A DNA stretch of 64,000 nt from Sphingobacterium siyangense (GTDB taxonomy: Bacteria; Bacteroidota; Bacteroidia; Sphingobacteriales; Sphingobacteriaceae): contig NZ_VLKR01000017.1 in NCBI RefSeq assembly GCF_007830445.1, positions 30,443 through 94,442 of the forward strand, given 5' to 3'. Positions 1 through 9,111 of the stretch are shown here, in pieces (the first letter of the stretch is position 1; the number at the start of each line of letters is the position of its first letter). A program made the position numbers and the translations under genes. The notes under the pieces are model-generated. The model had not been told where the DNA came from and did no database searches. It saw nothing but the letters and a program-made list of their open reading frames with translations.

Positions 1-474
1 CAAAAACTTGACTCAGCCAAATGGTTTATTGATGCAATAAAACAGCGTCAACAAACCTTACTAAAAACAATGAATGCAATCATGGAATACCAATATGATT
101 ATTTCCTCACTGGTGATGATCGTAAGTTAAAACCAATGATATTGAAAGACATCGCCGACAAAATCGATATGGATATATCTACGGTGTCGCGGGTAGCAAA
201 TTCAAAATACGTGCAAACAGAATTCGGAACATTTCTCTTAAAATCATTTTTCTCTGAAGCGATCCAGACTGATTCTGGTGAAGAAGTATCCAATAAAGAG
301 GTTAAGAAAATATTGGAGGAATGCATCTCAAAAGAAAATAAACGGAAACCCTTGGCTGACGAGAAACTAACTGAGATCCTAAAAGAAAAAGGATACAATA
401 TTGCGCGGCGAACGGTGGCAAAATATCGGGAAGCATTGAATATTCCTGTGGCAAGATTACGAAAAGAGCTCTAA
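1..474 (+). CDS. rpoN: RNA polymerase sigma-54 factor, C-terminal part
   Basis: Partial gene: the frame is open from base 1, so the start lies upstream of the window and 157 residues are present. Sigma-54 directs RNA polymerase to -24/-12 promoters that need an AAA+ activator. The visible part holds the core of the DNA-binding region (SAKWFIDAIKQR, then an HTH around IADKIDMDISTVSRVANSKY) and ends with a recognisable RpoN box, ARRTVAKYRE, followed by 14 residues. The stop codon lies in the loop of a perfect terminator hairpin. An ATG at position 70 is internal, not the start, because the conserved helix upstream of it is in frame. Identification is firm; only the N-terminus is missing. Confidence 0.96.
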   Translation, partial: QKLDSAKWFIDAIKQRQQTLLKTMNAIMEYQYDYFLTGDDRKLKPMILKDIADKIDMDISTVSRVANSKYVQTEFGTFLLKSFFSEAIQTDSGEEVSNKEVKKILEECISKENKRKPLADEKLTEILKEKGYNIARRTVAKYREALNIPVARLRKEL

Positions 475-490
475 GAGCTCTTTTTGTTTT
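462..490 (+). terminator. Intrinsic terminator wrapped round the rpoN stop codon
   Basis: A perfect 10-bp inverted repeat (AAAAGAGCTC at 462-471, GAGCTCTTTT at 475-484) has the TAA stop codon of rpoN as its three-base loop and runs into a T-rich tract. The last two sense codons of rpoN form part of the left arm. Confidence 0.85.
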
Positions 491-554
491 TCCCACAGAC
501 CAAATCCAAATTAAGAATAGTATCTTTGTGCTGTATTAAAATAAGCATTAAAGA

Positions 555-1430
555 ATGAGCAAAGTAAAAGTTGGAGTTGTACAGATGAGCTGTACCGCAA
601 GCAAACAAGAGAATCTCGAAAAAGCTATCGCTAAAGTAAAAGAAGCCGCTGCAAAAGGTGCGCAAATTGTGTGTCTGCAAGAACTATTTACCTCTTTATA
701 TTTCTGCGATGTGGAAGATTACGACAATTTCGCACTGGCTGAATCCATTCCCGGCCCATCGACGGACGCCCTATCGGCTGTTGCTAAAGAAGCAGGCGTC
801 GTAATTATCGCTTCATTATTTGAAAAAAGAGCAGAGGGACTGTACCATAATACAACCGCTGTATTGGATGCAGATGGTTCCTATTTAGGAAAATACCGCA
901 AAATGCATATCCCAGATGATCCTGCATTTTATGAAAAATTCTATTTTACCCCAGGAGATTTAGGCTACAAAGTATTCAAAACAAAATTTGGAAGAATAGG
1001 CATTTTAATTTGCTGGGATCAATGGTACCCTGAAGCATCTCGAATTACCGCATTAATGGGTGCAGAAATCTTATTCTACCCTACAGCTATTGGATGGGCA
1101 ACAGACCAAGATGAAGAAACCAACAAAGATCAATATAATGCGTGGCAAACAATACAACGCTCCCATGCCGTTGCAAATGGTGTTCCTGTTGTATCCGTTA
1201 ATCGCGTAGGATTTGAGCAAAATGGCGCAATGAAATTCTGGGGTGGAAGCTTCGTAACAAATGGACAGGGTAAATTGCTTTATCTTGCCTCACATGACAA
1301 AGAAGAAATTGAAGTCGTCGAATTGGACTTAAATGAATCAGACTATTTCAGAAAACATTGGCCATTTTTGAGAGACCGAAGAATCGAAACATACGCACCG
1401 ATCACCAAACGTTTTATTGACGAAGACTAA
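555..1430 (+). CDS. aguB: N-carbamoylputrescine amidase
   Basis: Nitrilase-superfamily enzyme of 291 residues that converts N-carbamoylputrescine to putrescine, CO2 and ammonia, the second step from agmatine. The catalytic triad is visible: Glu43 in QELF, Lys116 in YRKMHIP, and Cys153 in LICWDQWYPE; the WDQWYPE context is typical of the AguB branch. Length fits the family. A possible -7 element (TATCTTTG, 521-528) precedes it, with no clear -33 box. The next gene is agmatine deiminase, which makes its substrate, so the pair is a functional unit although a hairpin lies between them. Acts in the cytosol. Function is well supported by the pairing and motifs. Confidence 0.95.
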   Translation: MSKVKVGVVQMSCTASKQENLEKAIAKVKEAAAKGAQIVCLQELFTSLYFCDVEDYDNFALAESIPGPSTDALSAVAKEAGVVIIASLFEKRAEGLYHNTTAVLDADGSYLGKYRKMHIPDDPAFYEKFYFTPGDLGYKVFKTKFGRIGILICWDQWYPEASRITALMGAEILFYPTAIGWATDQDEETNKDQYNAWQTIQRSHAVANGVPVVSVNRVGFEQNGAMKFWGGSFVTNGQGKLLYLASHDKEEIEVVELDLNESDYFRKHWPFLRDRRIETYAPITKRFIDED

Positions 1431-1443
1431 TATCGGATATTCT

Positions 1444-1502
1444 AGCCATTTCGGTTTCGAACGCACACAACTGTGCTGAAACGAACTGAAATGGCTTTTT
1501 TT
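1444..1502 (+). terminator. Terminator-like hairpin between aguB and aguA
   Basis: AGCCATTTC (1444-1452) and its complement in CGAACTGAAATGGCT (1481-1495) form an imperfect stem with further pairing inside, followed by seven or more T residues. It may reduce read-through from aguB into aguA, or process the transcript. It also shows that the ATG at 1473 lies inside an RNA hairpin and is unlikely to start aguA. Confidence 0.65.
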
Positions 1503-1520
1503 AATCCCATTAAAATAAGT

Positions 1521-2597
1521 ATGGAACAAAAAAAGACATTCACACAGGAATATTTTGACAATTCCCCAAAACAACAGGGCTTCTCATTTCCCGCAGAATG
1601 GGCAAAACAAGAAGCCTTATGGTTGAGCTGGCCACATAAAGAGGAATCCTGGCCTGGGAAGATCGAAACAATATACAAACCCTATTGCGAATTTATTAAA
1701 GTCGTAGCAGCAGGGCAAAAAGTAAGGATTAACGTCGCTAACGAGGAAATGCAAAATTTTGCTATTACCGCGCTTAAAGAAGTAACAACAGATTTTAGCA
1801 ATATCGAATTCTATTTTAATCCGACTAACGATGCTTGGTGTAGAGACCACGGTCCCGCTTTTATTATTAACCAGGCTACAAATCAAAAAGCAGTTGTCGA
1901 CTGGGGCTATAATGCCTGGGGTGGAAAATACCCTCCTTTCGACCTGGATGACGTCGTTCCTACGCGTATTGCCAAAGAATTTAACCTTCCTTTGTATACC
2001 CCTGATATCGTCATGGAGGGCGGTTCAGTTGAGTTTAATGGCGCAGGAACAATCATGACAACAACCGCTTGTCTATTGAATAAAAACCGAAATCCACACC
2101 TGACAAAAGAACAAATAGAAACCTATTTGAAAGAATTTTACGGTCAGGAACAGGTTTTATGGCTTGGAGACGGTATCGTTGGAGACGATACAGATGGGCA
2201 CATTGATGATATTACACGTTTCATCAACGAAAACACCGTTTTAACGGTTGTAGAGGAAGATCCAACAGACGAGAACTATGAGATACTTCAAGAAAATCTA
2301 GCAACACTTCGTTCATTTAGACTCTTAAATGGAGAGCCTCTGCATATCATTGAGCTCCCAATGCCAGCACCGGTCATCTATGACGAAACAAGATTACCTG
2401 CTTCTTATGCTAATTTCTACATTGCAAACGATGTTGTTGTAGTACCGATCTTCAACGATAAAAATGACCAAAGAGCACTGGATATCATCCAAGGCTGTTT
2501 CCCTACACGTAAAGTCATAGGAATAAATTCCGTCGACATTATTTGGGGGCTGGGAAGTTTCCACTGTTTAAGCCAGCAAGAGCCGGCGTTGAGCTAA
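1521..2597 (+). CDS. aguA: Agmatine deiminase
   Basis: Peptidyl-arginine-deiminase-like enzyme (358 residues from this start) that hydrolyses agmatine to N-carbamoylputrescine and ammonia. Family motifs are WLSWPH near residue 30, NDAWCRDHGP, GGSVEFNGAGT, DDTDGHIDD, and the nucleophile Cys349 in GSFHCLSQQEP near the C-terminus. I chose ATG 1521 because the in-frame ATG at 1473 falls inside the terminator hairpin and would add 16 residues with no family counterpart, whereas MEQKK at 1521 follows A-rich sequence. Together with aguB it gives the arginine decarboxylase/agmatine route to putrescine; no arginine decarboxylase is in this window. Confidence 0.95.
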   Translation: MEQKKTFTQEYFDNSPKQQGFSFPAEWAKQEALWLSWPHKEESWPGKIETIYKPYCEFIKVVAAGQKVRINVANEEMQNFAITALKEVTTDFSNIEFYFNPTNDAWCRDHGPAFIINQATNQKAVVDWGYNAWGGKYPPFDLDDVVPTRIAKEFNLPLYTPDIVMEGGSVEFNGAGTIMTTTACLLNKNRNPHLTKEQIETYLKEFYGQEQVLWLGDGIVGDDTDGHIDDITRFINENTVLTVVEEDPTDENYEILQENLATLRSFRLLNGEPLHIIELPMPAPVIYDETRLPASYANFYIANDVVVVPIFNDKNDQRALDIIQGCFPTRKVIGINSVDIIWGLGSFHCLSQQEPALS

Positions 2598-2615
2598 AAA
2601 AAACTATCCATAAAG

Positions 2616-2662
2616 AAAATGTCCCCAAATAGTTAAACACTCTTTTGGGGACATTTTTTATG
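2616..2662. terminator. Bidirectional terminator between aguA and the DeoR gene
   Basis: AAAATGTCCCCAAA (2616-2629) is the exact complement of TTTGGGGACATTTT (2644-2657), giving a 14-bp perfect stem with A and T tracts on either side. It can serve both convergent genes. Confidence 0.85.
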
Positions 2663-2704
2663 ATAAAGATAAGCAGCTCCGCTTTGATTTTTAGTTAAGC
2701 CGTG

Positions 2705-3466
2705 TTAAACAACAATAACATTTACCCCCGCTTTTTCTAACGATTCCACAAAGCTTGTATTTACTTTGTCATCGGTAATTAATATATCAATTTTATCAAA
2801 ACCACAAATCCGCCCGAAGCTTCGTCGTCCGAATTTAGACGAATCTGCTAGTACAACAACCTTTTGAGCCGTATCGATCATAATGCGATTTAATTGTGCC
2901 TCCTGCGCACTTGAGGTTGATACACCATATTCTAAGTCAATACCGTCCACACCCAAAAATAATTTACTGCAGTAAAAATCCTGCAATAAATTTTCTGCAT
3001 ACTTTCCAGTTACGGATGTTGAAGTCTTGCGAAGCGTTCCGCCCATCTGCATGATTTCAACCGAAGGATATTTGATCAATTCCATCGCAACATTCAATGC
3101 CGAAGTTACTACAGTGATATTTCCTTTAGGAATGATCTGTTTTGCCAGCGACTGCATGGTCGTTCCTGAAGCGATAATGATTGAATCATTTTCCTCAATC
3201 ATTTCAGCCGCTTTTTTTCCGATCCGGCTTTTATCGTCCGAACGAAGCTTCTCTTTTTCAAATACTGTACGGTCAGTCGTATAAGGATTATATTGTGTTG
3301 CCCCGCCATGCGTTCTAAACAACAATCCACTATCTTCCAACAAGGTCAAATCTTTCCGAATGGTTACAGAGGAAACGCCCAATTCCTCACATAGATCAAT
3401 TACCTGAACTACGCCGACCTCCTTTAATTGTTTTAAGATATATTGATGTCTTTCTACATTTGTCAT
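2705..3466 (-). CDS. DeoR/GlpR-family transcriptional regulator
   Basis: Repressor-type regulator of 253 residues. The N-terminal winged helix-turn-helix covers about residues 5-58 (QVIDLCEELGVSSVTIRKDL, then LLFRTHGGA), and the rest is the DeoR sugar-phosphate sensor domain with the family marks GKKAAEMIEENDSI, GVDGIDLEYGVST and ADSSKFGRRSF. Members usually respond to a phosphorylated sugar. No sugar operon sits next to it, so the ligand and target cannot be read from context. The gene runs the same way as the SDR gene but 222 bases separate them, so it probably has its own promoter; two TCGATATC copies lie upstream. Confidence 0.9.
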   Translation of the reverse strand: MTNVERHQYILKQLKEVGVVQVIDLCEELGVSSVTIRKDLTLLEDSGLLFRTHGGATQYNPYTTDRTVFEKEKLRSDDKSRIGKKAAEMIEENDSIIIASGTTMQSLAKQIIPKGNITVVTSALNVAMELIKYPSVEIMQMGGTLRKTSTSVTGKYAENLLQDFYCSKLFLGVDGIDLEYGVSTSSAQEAQLNRIMIDTAQKVVVLADSSKFGRRSFGRICGFDKIDILITDDKVNTSFVESLEKAGVNVIVV

Positions 3467-3529
3467 GGCTCTATTTATAATAAGCTGTTAAAATACTAAA
3501 TCTATTATCGGTTTGTTTAAAGGAATATG

Positions 3530-3558
3530 TCGATATCTTGAAAAAATCCATCGATATC
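3530..3558. promoter_or_regulatory. Possible DeoR operator: TCGATATC repeated 21 bp apart
   Basis: TCGATATC occurs at 3530-3537 and 3551-3558, two helical turns apart, about 65-90 bases upstream of the DeoR-family start codon. The core GATATC is self-complementary. The placement fits an autoregulatory operator; this is inference only. Confidence 0.35.
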
Positions 3559-3688
3559 AATAAATTTCAACAAATATGACTTTCTACTTAAATTTCCCTC
3601 AGTAGAATTGATGTTAAAATAATGAAATTATTTAATTTTTTCACGCTGACAATCATAAATTCATTTTTATTTTAAAAAGAAAAATGAA

Positions 3689-4477
3689 TTAAAATTGCAA
3701 AGGATCAGGCAGGACAAATTGATAATCCAGTTCCTCTAGAAGTAATCTTCCGCTAACTATTTTTTGCGTCACATCCCCGGCTTCGAACGCAAGTGGCAAA
3801 GCATAGCCATATTTTTTTGCCGAAGCTAGAATAACACCCTTTTTCTTAGGATGTAAGGGAGCAACAACATTGTATACAGTATGCTTAAGCGCATTGCAAG
3901 ATGCTGCCTCTAACAGTCTGATCACATCATCGATATGAACAAAATTGGCGGGCTGTTCCCCCGTCGTACAGATACGTTCGGAAAAATATTTGGCAAAAAC
4001 ACGATTTTTACCAAACAAACCTCCTAATCGATAAATTATAGTATCATCCAATCCCAACATACTTGCTTCAGCAAGCAAGAGTTTTGATGAAAGTTCGGTT
4101 ATATCTGCATAGGATTCATCAAATACGCCATCTTTGTCCGGATAAATTCCAATAGAGCTCAGGAAGACTTGTTTCTTCCATGTCATATGCGCATAAAATG
4201 ATTTGATATTCGAAAATCTGTTTTCAAGGATCGCTACACTATTTTTCTGACTTGCAGGTATACTGTTTAATACGAAGTCAAATTGAGTAGGTAAATCTAC
4301 CTGTGCTGGAAAATTTTCATAATCAAAGTCTAAAATAAACGAAAAAATACCATCGGCTTTAAGCCGATGGTATTTCTCAGATGTTGTTGTACTAGCCCAA
4401 ACCTCATGGCCTTGATGCTTCATATGCATCGCAAAAGATTCTGCGAGCCAACCACATCCCAAAATGAGTATCCTCAT
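3689..4477 (-). CDS. SDR-like NAD(P)-binding protein (YeeZ-like)
   Basis: Protein of 262 residues with a Rossmann dinucleotide-binding start (ILGCGWLAESFA, residues 5-16) and an atypical short-chain dehydrogenase/epimerase pattern: VFLSSIGIYPD in place of the Ser-Tyr catalytic segment, then YRLGGLFG and VHIDDVIRLLEAA as in extended SDRs. It resembles the YeeZ group, whose substrates are unknown. It starts 20 bases downstream of the proS stop, so it is probably cotranscribed with proS. There is no informative pathway neighbour. Confidence 0.75.
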   Translation of the reverse strand: MRILILGCGWLAESFAMHMKHQGHEVWASTTTSEKYHRLKADGIFSFILDFDYENFPAQVDLPTQFDFVLNSIPASQKNSVAILENRFSNIKSFYAHMTWKKQVFLSSIGIYPDKDGVFDESYADITELSSKLLLAEASMLGLDDTIIYRLGGLFGKNRVFAKYFSERICTTGEQPANFVHIDDVIRLLEAASCNALKHTVYNVVAPLHPKKKGVILASAKKYGYALPLAFEAGDVTQKIVSGRLLLEELDYQFVLPDPLQF

Positions 4478-4496
4478 ATTACGACAACACTATTTA

Positions 4497-5969
4497 TTAA
4501 TAAGCTTTTGCAAACAGTACACGTCGACTTGAAGGTTTCCCTGTAAAGATACAGATACCTTCCTCTTCCTTCGCATCCAAAGGAATACAACGAATTGTTG
4601 CCTTAGTTTCTTCTTTTACACGTTTTTCCGTTTCTGTTGTTCCATCCCAATGACAAGAGATAAAACCACCCTTACCTTCCAGTACTTCTTTAAACTCATC
4701 ATAAGAATTCACTTCAGTAAAATGAGATGTCCTGAAATTTAACGCTTTTTGATATATATTTTCTTGTATTGTATCCAGCAATTGTACAATGGTACCAGCC
4801 AAGCCTTCCTGAGCAACCGTTTCTTTCGTTTGAGTATCACGACGCGCCAATTCTACTGTACCATTTTGCATATCTCTCGCTCCAACAGCTACACGTACAG
4901 GAACACCCTTTAACTCCCATTCTGCAAATTTAAAACCTGGACGTTGTGTGTCCCGATCGTCGTATTTTACCGATATATCGTTCACACGCAATTCATTGGT
5001 CAACTGATTCACAAATGCATCGATTTGCGCTTTTTCTTCTTCAGTCTTAAAAATCGGAACGATGACAACTTGAATTGGTGCCAATTTTGGCGGCAATACC
5101 AATCCTTGATCATCTGAGTGAGCCATAATCAATGCGCCCATCAGACGTGTAGAAACCCCCCAGGAAGTCGCCCAAACATGTTCCAATTTACCTTCTTTAG
5201 AAGTAAATTTCACGTCAAACGCCTTTGCAAAGTTTTGGCCAAGAAAATGAGAAGTTCCTGCTTGTAATGCTTTTCCATCCTGCATCAATGCTTCAATACA
5301 ATACGTATCCAAGGCACCCGCAAAACGCTCGTTTTCTGTTTTTCTACCACGTACAACAGGCACAGCCAGTATCTTTTCAGCAAATTCAGCATACACATCA
5401 AGCATACGTTCTGTTTCTTCAATAGCCTCTTCTCTTGTTGCATGGGCTGTATGGCCCTCCTGCCATAAAAACTCGGCAGTACGCAAGAAAAGACGTGTAC
5501 GCATTTCCCATCGTACAACGTTCGCCCATTGATTGACCAAAATTGGAAGATCACGATAAGATTCAATCCATCCACGATAGGTGTTCCAAATAATCGTTTC
5601 GGAAGTCGGGCGCACGATCAACTCTTCCTCCAATTTCGCGTCTTCATCCACGACGATCTTACCTGTACCATCGTTTTTTAATCGATAATGAGTTACTACC
5701 GCACATTCGGTAGCAAAGCCTTCCACATGCGCCGCCTCTTTAGAAAAAAACGATTTGGGAATGAATAAAGGGAAATAAGCGTTGCTATGACCTGTTTCTT
5801 TAAATCTTTTATCTAAGATCGCTTGCATCCTTTCCCAGATAGCGTATCCGTAGGGTTTAATCACCATACAGCCTCGTACAGCTGAATTTTCAGCTAGATC
5901 AGCTTTAATCACAAGCTCGTTATACCATTGTGAATAATCTTCAGCACGACTTGTTATTCCTTTACTCAT
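4497..5969 (-). CDS. proS: Prolyl-tRNA synthetase, archaeal/eukaryotic type
   Basis: Class II aminoacyl-tRNA synthetase of 490 residues charging tRNA-Pro. Motif 2 is seen as RTRLFLRTAEFLWQEGH and motif 3 lies around MAHSDDQGLVLPP; the anticodon-binding domain follows (IQVVIVPIFKTEEEK onward). It lacks the large editing insertion of the E. coli-type enzyme and ends in a C-terminal extension closing with AKAY, the arrangement of type 3 ProS (ThaP/eukaryote-like), which is common in Bacteroidota. First gene of a two-gene minus-strand unit with the SDR-like gene. Confidence 0.96.
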   Translation of the reverse strand: MSKGITSRAEDYSQWYNELVIKADLAENSAVRGCMVIKPYGYAIWERMQAILDKRFKETGHSNAYFPLFIPKSFFSKEAAHVEGFATECAVVTHYRLKNDGTGKIVVDEDAKLEEELIVRPTSETIIWNTYRGWIESYRDLPILVNQWANVVRWEMRTRLFLRTAEFLWQEGHTAHATREEAIEETERMLDVYAEFAEKILAVPVVRGRKTENERFAGALDTYCIEALMQDGKALQAGTSHFLGQNFAKAFDVKFTSKEGKLEHVWATSWGVSTRLMGALIMAHSDDQGLVLPPKLAPIQVVIVPIFKTEEEKAQIDAFVNQLTNELRVNDISVKYDDRDTQRPGFKFAEWELKGVPVRVAVGARDMQNGTVELARRDTQTKETVAQEGLAGTIVQLLDTIQENIYQKALNFRTSHFTEVNSYDEFKEVLEGKGGFISCHWDGTTETEKRVKEETKATIRCIPLDAKEEEGICIFTGKPSSRRVLFAKAY

Positions 5970-6147
5970 ATGAAATTGATAAATTATTGTAACATTATTA
6001 CGTTAAATCTCGTCTGTAATTCTAATACGAAAAGCGTTCAATAAAAAATATTTGTATTTTTGATTACTTCGATTAAACCCCCTTGAGAAATTTGCGTCTA
6101 AGATAGTAAATAAGGCTGTATAATCGAAAATAAGGATTTAGGATATT

Positions 6148-7341
6148 ATGAAAAAAAATAGATTATTTATCGGAGCACTTGCCATAACAGGAGCGTTCAT
6201 GCTTGGTTCCTGCGGTACAAGTAGGCAAATCTATGGCGACGATGTCTATGGCAATAATGGGCAAGCTAGACAAAAGGTTTATCAAAGCCCAGATTACTAT
6301 TACACAGATGCAGATCAGGCCCAACCAAACGGGCAAGCGCAAGGCGGTTACTATGATGACGAATATTCTGATCAGGATTACAACAATGATTCCTATGAAG
6401 ATCTTGAATATGCCAATCGTATCAACCGTTTCTATTACGCTAGTCCGGGCATGACGTATTTCGACCCATTTTTTGATCCATGGTATGGTTATGGTTTCGG
6501 CGGTTGGTACGGATACGGCCCATCGTTCGGAATGGGATGGGGATGGAACTCTGGATGGGGTTCATCTTGGTCTATCGGCCTCGGATGGGGTTGGGGATCT
6601 AGCTGGGGCTGGGGATCTCCTTGGTATGGCGGTTACAGACCTTGGGGTGGCTGGTATGGCTGCGGCTACTGGGGATCTGGTTGGTACGGAAACGGTTACT
6701 GGGGCGGTGGTTACTGGGGTAACTCAAGACCACGCTATGCATCAAGTAGATCTGTATACAGAGACAACTATAACACGCGCAGTTCATCATCAAGAACCCG
6801 AACTTCAGGTGGATATGACCGCAACAGCGTTGCTCGAAATTCTGGAGGATATGACCGTACCGGCGTAGCACGTGATTCTAGGGGAAGGATTACATCCGTT
6901 GCTAGCAGATCAAGAAATTCTGATGGCACAGTATCGTCACGGAGCTCTTCATACGATAGAACTGGAGGAAGAACAAGAACATCGGATGGTGTGTCGAATA
7001 GAGCTTACTCAGACGGTATGCGTTCAAGAACCTCAGATAGAGTCAATGGTTCCTATCCAAACAACACACGGAGCACCTCTAGCGGATATTATAATAATGA
7101 TTCCAGATCACGAAACAGTTCAGGTGAGGTATCTCGTCCAATGAGCCGTTCGATGGAAACACGTTCCAGCAACCCAAGCTCAACGTCAAGACCATCGTAT
7201 ACTCCGCCAACAAGAAGCTATGATAGTGGTTCATCATCACGCTCTAGTGGTGGTTTTTCTGGAGGTGGTAGTTCTAGATCTTCGGGAGGAGGCTTCTCCG
7301 GAGGCGGTAGCTCAAGATCAAGTGGAGGACGTACTCGATAG
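6148..7341 (+). CDS. Low-complexity Trp/Tyr/Gly- and Ser/Arg-rich lipoprotein
   Basis: 397 residues with a lipoprotein signal peptide: basic N-terminus, hydrophobic segment, lipobox LGSC with Cys22. Residues 25-90 are acidic and rich in Tyr, Gln and Asn. Residues about 105-200 are an extraordinary run of Gly, Trp and Tyr (repeats like GWGWG, GGYWG, WYG). From residue 200 it becomes Ser/Arg/Thr-rich and ends in repeats of SSRSSGGGFSGGG. Such composition suggests a disordered or aggregating surface protein. I know of no assigned function. The FadL-like gene follows after 70 bases with a hairpin between. A possible -7 box, TATTTTTG, lies at 6055-6062. Confidence 0.85.
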   Translation: MKKNRLFIGALAITGAFMLGSCGTSRQIYGDDVYGNNGQARQKVYQSPDYYYTDADQAQPNGQAQGGYYDDEYSDQDYNNDSYEDLEYANRINRFYYASPGMTYFDPFFDPWYGYGFGGWYGYGPSFGMGWGWNSGWGSSWSIGLGWGWGSSWGWGSPWYGGYRPWGGWYGCGYWGSGWYGNGYWGGGYWGNSRPRYASSRSVYRDNYNTRSSSSRTRTSGGYDRNSVARNSGGYDRTGVARDSRGRITSVASRSRNSDGTVSSRSSSYDRTGGRTRTSDGVSNRAYSDGMRSRTSDRVNGSYPNNTRSTSSGYYNNDSRSRNSSGEVSRPMSRSMETRSSNPSSTSRPSYTPPTRSYDSGSSSRSSGGFSGGGSSRSSGGGFSGGGSSRSSGGRTR

Positions 7342-7357
7342 TTAAAAGCATTTAAAC

Positions 7358-7385
7358 AGTAGCATACAGCATCTTGTGTGCTACT
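7358..7385 (+). other. Hairpin between lipoprotein and outer-membrane protein genes
   Basis: Ten-base arms (7358-7367 and 7376-7385) pair with a single G-U wobble. No T-run follows, so it looks like an RNA processing or stability element, or a weak terminator. Confidence 0.45.
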
Positions 7386-7411
7386 GATTATTATTGACGA
7401 TATTTTAGCAT

Positions 7412-9004
7412 ATGACAATCAAAAAATTACTTTTTGGAACTGCATTCGTTTTAGGTGCAGCAGGGACTACTCAAGCGCAATATACGAAAGATGTACTTTT
7501 ATTCTCCCAAGGGGACAATGGCGGAACAGCTCGTTTTAAAGCCATGGGAAATGCTTCAACTGCTTTAGGTGGAGATATAAGTTCAATTACGAGTAACCCT
7601 GCAGGTTTGGGTTACTTCAATCAGTCTGATGTATCAGTAACTGGTAGGTACCTTAACAATAAAAACAAAACCGACTATTTTGGTCAAAACTCAAACAGCA
7701 GCAAGAATAATTTCAACTTAGATAATGCTGGAATCGTTTTTCACCTCCCAACTTACCGCAATGGAGGTAACCTGGATAGAGGCTGGTTGAATTTTAATGT
7801 TGGTATTGCTTATAACCGCAATTATGTCTATAACAACCTGCTAGAGTATCGAGGAGTAAATAATACAAGTTCGATATCAGATGCTTATTCAGACCGTCTT
7901 TCGGACGTCGGAGGAACACAAGGTTGGGGCCAGGAAGTCTATAACAACTCTTTATTATTCGACGTAGACCCCAAAAATGCAGGCGCTTATATCCCGATTA
8001 CTGTCGGCGGAACTTTTGATGGAAAAAATGGCTTTAATCAAGTAAATTCCATTCTAGAAAAAGGTAGTAAATCCGAATCTGTATTGTCATTTGGAGCCAA
8101 TTATAGTAACAAATTGTATTTAGGAGCCTCTTTAGGTTTCACCGCATTTAGCTACGACAATTCCAGCTGGTTTACAGAATATGGTCAAACAATGACCGCC
8201 GACCAATTAAAAGCCATCAACAAAGATTCAGAATTTTTAAAACCAACCAATGCCCAAAAGTATGCCATGTTGGATAAAGATTATGAATTATATGATGATT
8301 ATGCGCAAGCCACTGATGGTACCGGTGTCGACTTTAAACTTGGGGTAATCTATAAATTTACGCCAACGTTTAGCATGGGATTCACCGCTAAGTCACCTAC
8401 ATTTATGAGCATCCGGGATGAATCGTATAGTAATTCTGAGTTCCGTTACTTCAGACCAAATGAAGACAAATCATTTAAAGAGTATAGAACCAGTGATGAC
8501 GCAGGACACAGTTACTTGGAATATAATATGAATACCCCCTATAAATTGTCTCTTGGGGCGAGCCAATTATTTTCAAGAGGGCTAATAACCGCTGATGTCG
8601 AATGGGTAGATTATGCAGCTATGCGTTTTAAAGATGTAGGAAACTACAGTAAAACGTTAGAAAAGAACATGAACCAAAACATCAAAGATACTTACCAAGG
8701 TGCTTTTAATGCCCGAATTGGTGGTGAAGTGATGTTTGACAATGTATTCAGCGGAAGAGCTGGTTTCAACTACAGTGGTAATCCCTATAAAAATGCAGAC
8801 TATACGAATTATACAGCATCTTTAGGTATTGGCGCTAAACTTGGCCGTGGTATGTATGTTGATTTGACTGGCGCGTATAATGCAGTCAACTACAAAGAAA
8901 GCCCATATTTGATTAATGAGAACTACTGGAATAATGCTAGTCCTGTAGCAGACATAAAAAATCAACGGACTAATGTTGTACTAACAATTGGTTCAAAATT
9001 TTAA
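7412..9004 (+). CDS. FadL/OmpP1-like outer-membrane protein
   Basis: 530 residues. A Sec signal peptide ends at TTQAQ (about residue 23). The mature start has FSQGDNGGTARFKAMGNASTALGGDISSITSNPAGLG, the pattern found at the N-terminus of FadL/TodX (OmpP1) beta-barrels and of PorV-like proteins in Bacteroidota, in which the Asn-Pro-Ala-Gly-Leu segment forms the plug. The rest alternates short polar turns and aromatic-rich strands, ending in a C-terminal Phe (TIGSKF) as expected for barrel assembly. Probable transport of a hydrophobic compound across the outer membrane; the substrate is not readable from the sequence. Confidence 0.85.
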   Translation: MTIKKLLFGTAFVLGAAGTTQAQYTKDVLLFSQGDNGGTARFKAMGNASTALGGDISSITSNPAGLGYFNQSDVSVTGRYLNNKNKTDYFGQNSNSSKNNFNLDNAGIVFHLPTYRNGGNLDRGWLNFNVGIAYNRNYVYNNLLEYRGVNNTSSISDAYSDRLSDVGGTQGWGQEVYNNSLLFDVDPKNAGAYIPITVGGTFDGKNGFNQVNSILEKGSKSESVLSFGANYSNKLYLGASLGFTAFSYDNSSWFTEYGQTMTADQLKAINKDSEFLKPTNAQKYAMLDKDYELYDDYAQATDGTGVDFKLGVIYKFTPTFSMGFTAKSPTFMSIRDESYSNSEFRYFRPNEDKSFKEYRTSDDAGHSYLEYNMNTPYKLSLGASQLFSRGLITADVEWVDYAAMRFKDVGNYSKTLEKNMNQNIKDTYQGAFNARIGGEVMFDNVFSGRAGFNYSGNPYKNADYTNYTASLGIGAKLGRGMYVDLTGAYNAVNYKESPYLINENYWNNASPVADIKNQRTNVVLTIGSKF

Positions 9005-9010
9005 ACTATA

Positions 9011-9058
9011 TTTTTCTCAAAAAAGTCCAGCGATGTCTGGACTTTTTTTTGAGAAAAA
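9011..9058 (+). terminator. Terminator after the FadL-like gene
   Basis: GTCCAG (9025-9030) pairs with CTGGAC (9037-9042), extended on both sides by A- and T-tracts and by TTTTTCTC/GAGAAAAA, giving a stem of about 20 bp with a long T run. Confidence 0.88.
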
Positions 9059-9111
9059 ATAGCAGAAAACAAACATAAAACACGATAAAATTAGTTTACG
9101 CGTGATTATAC

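Noticed and set aside
1473..1520. Upstream ATG as the start of agmatine deiminase
   Set aside because: It lies inside the terminator hairpin and adds residues without a family counterpart; ATG 1521 is better.
7218..7418. Antisense reading frames over the Ser/Gly-rich lipoprotein
   Set aside because: They arise from the low-complexity composition of the sense gene and have no features of real proteins.
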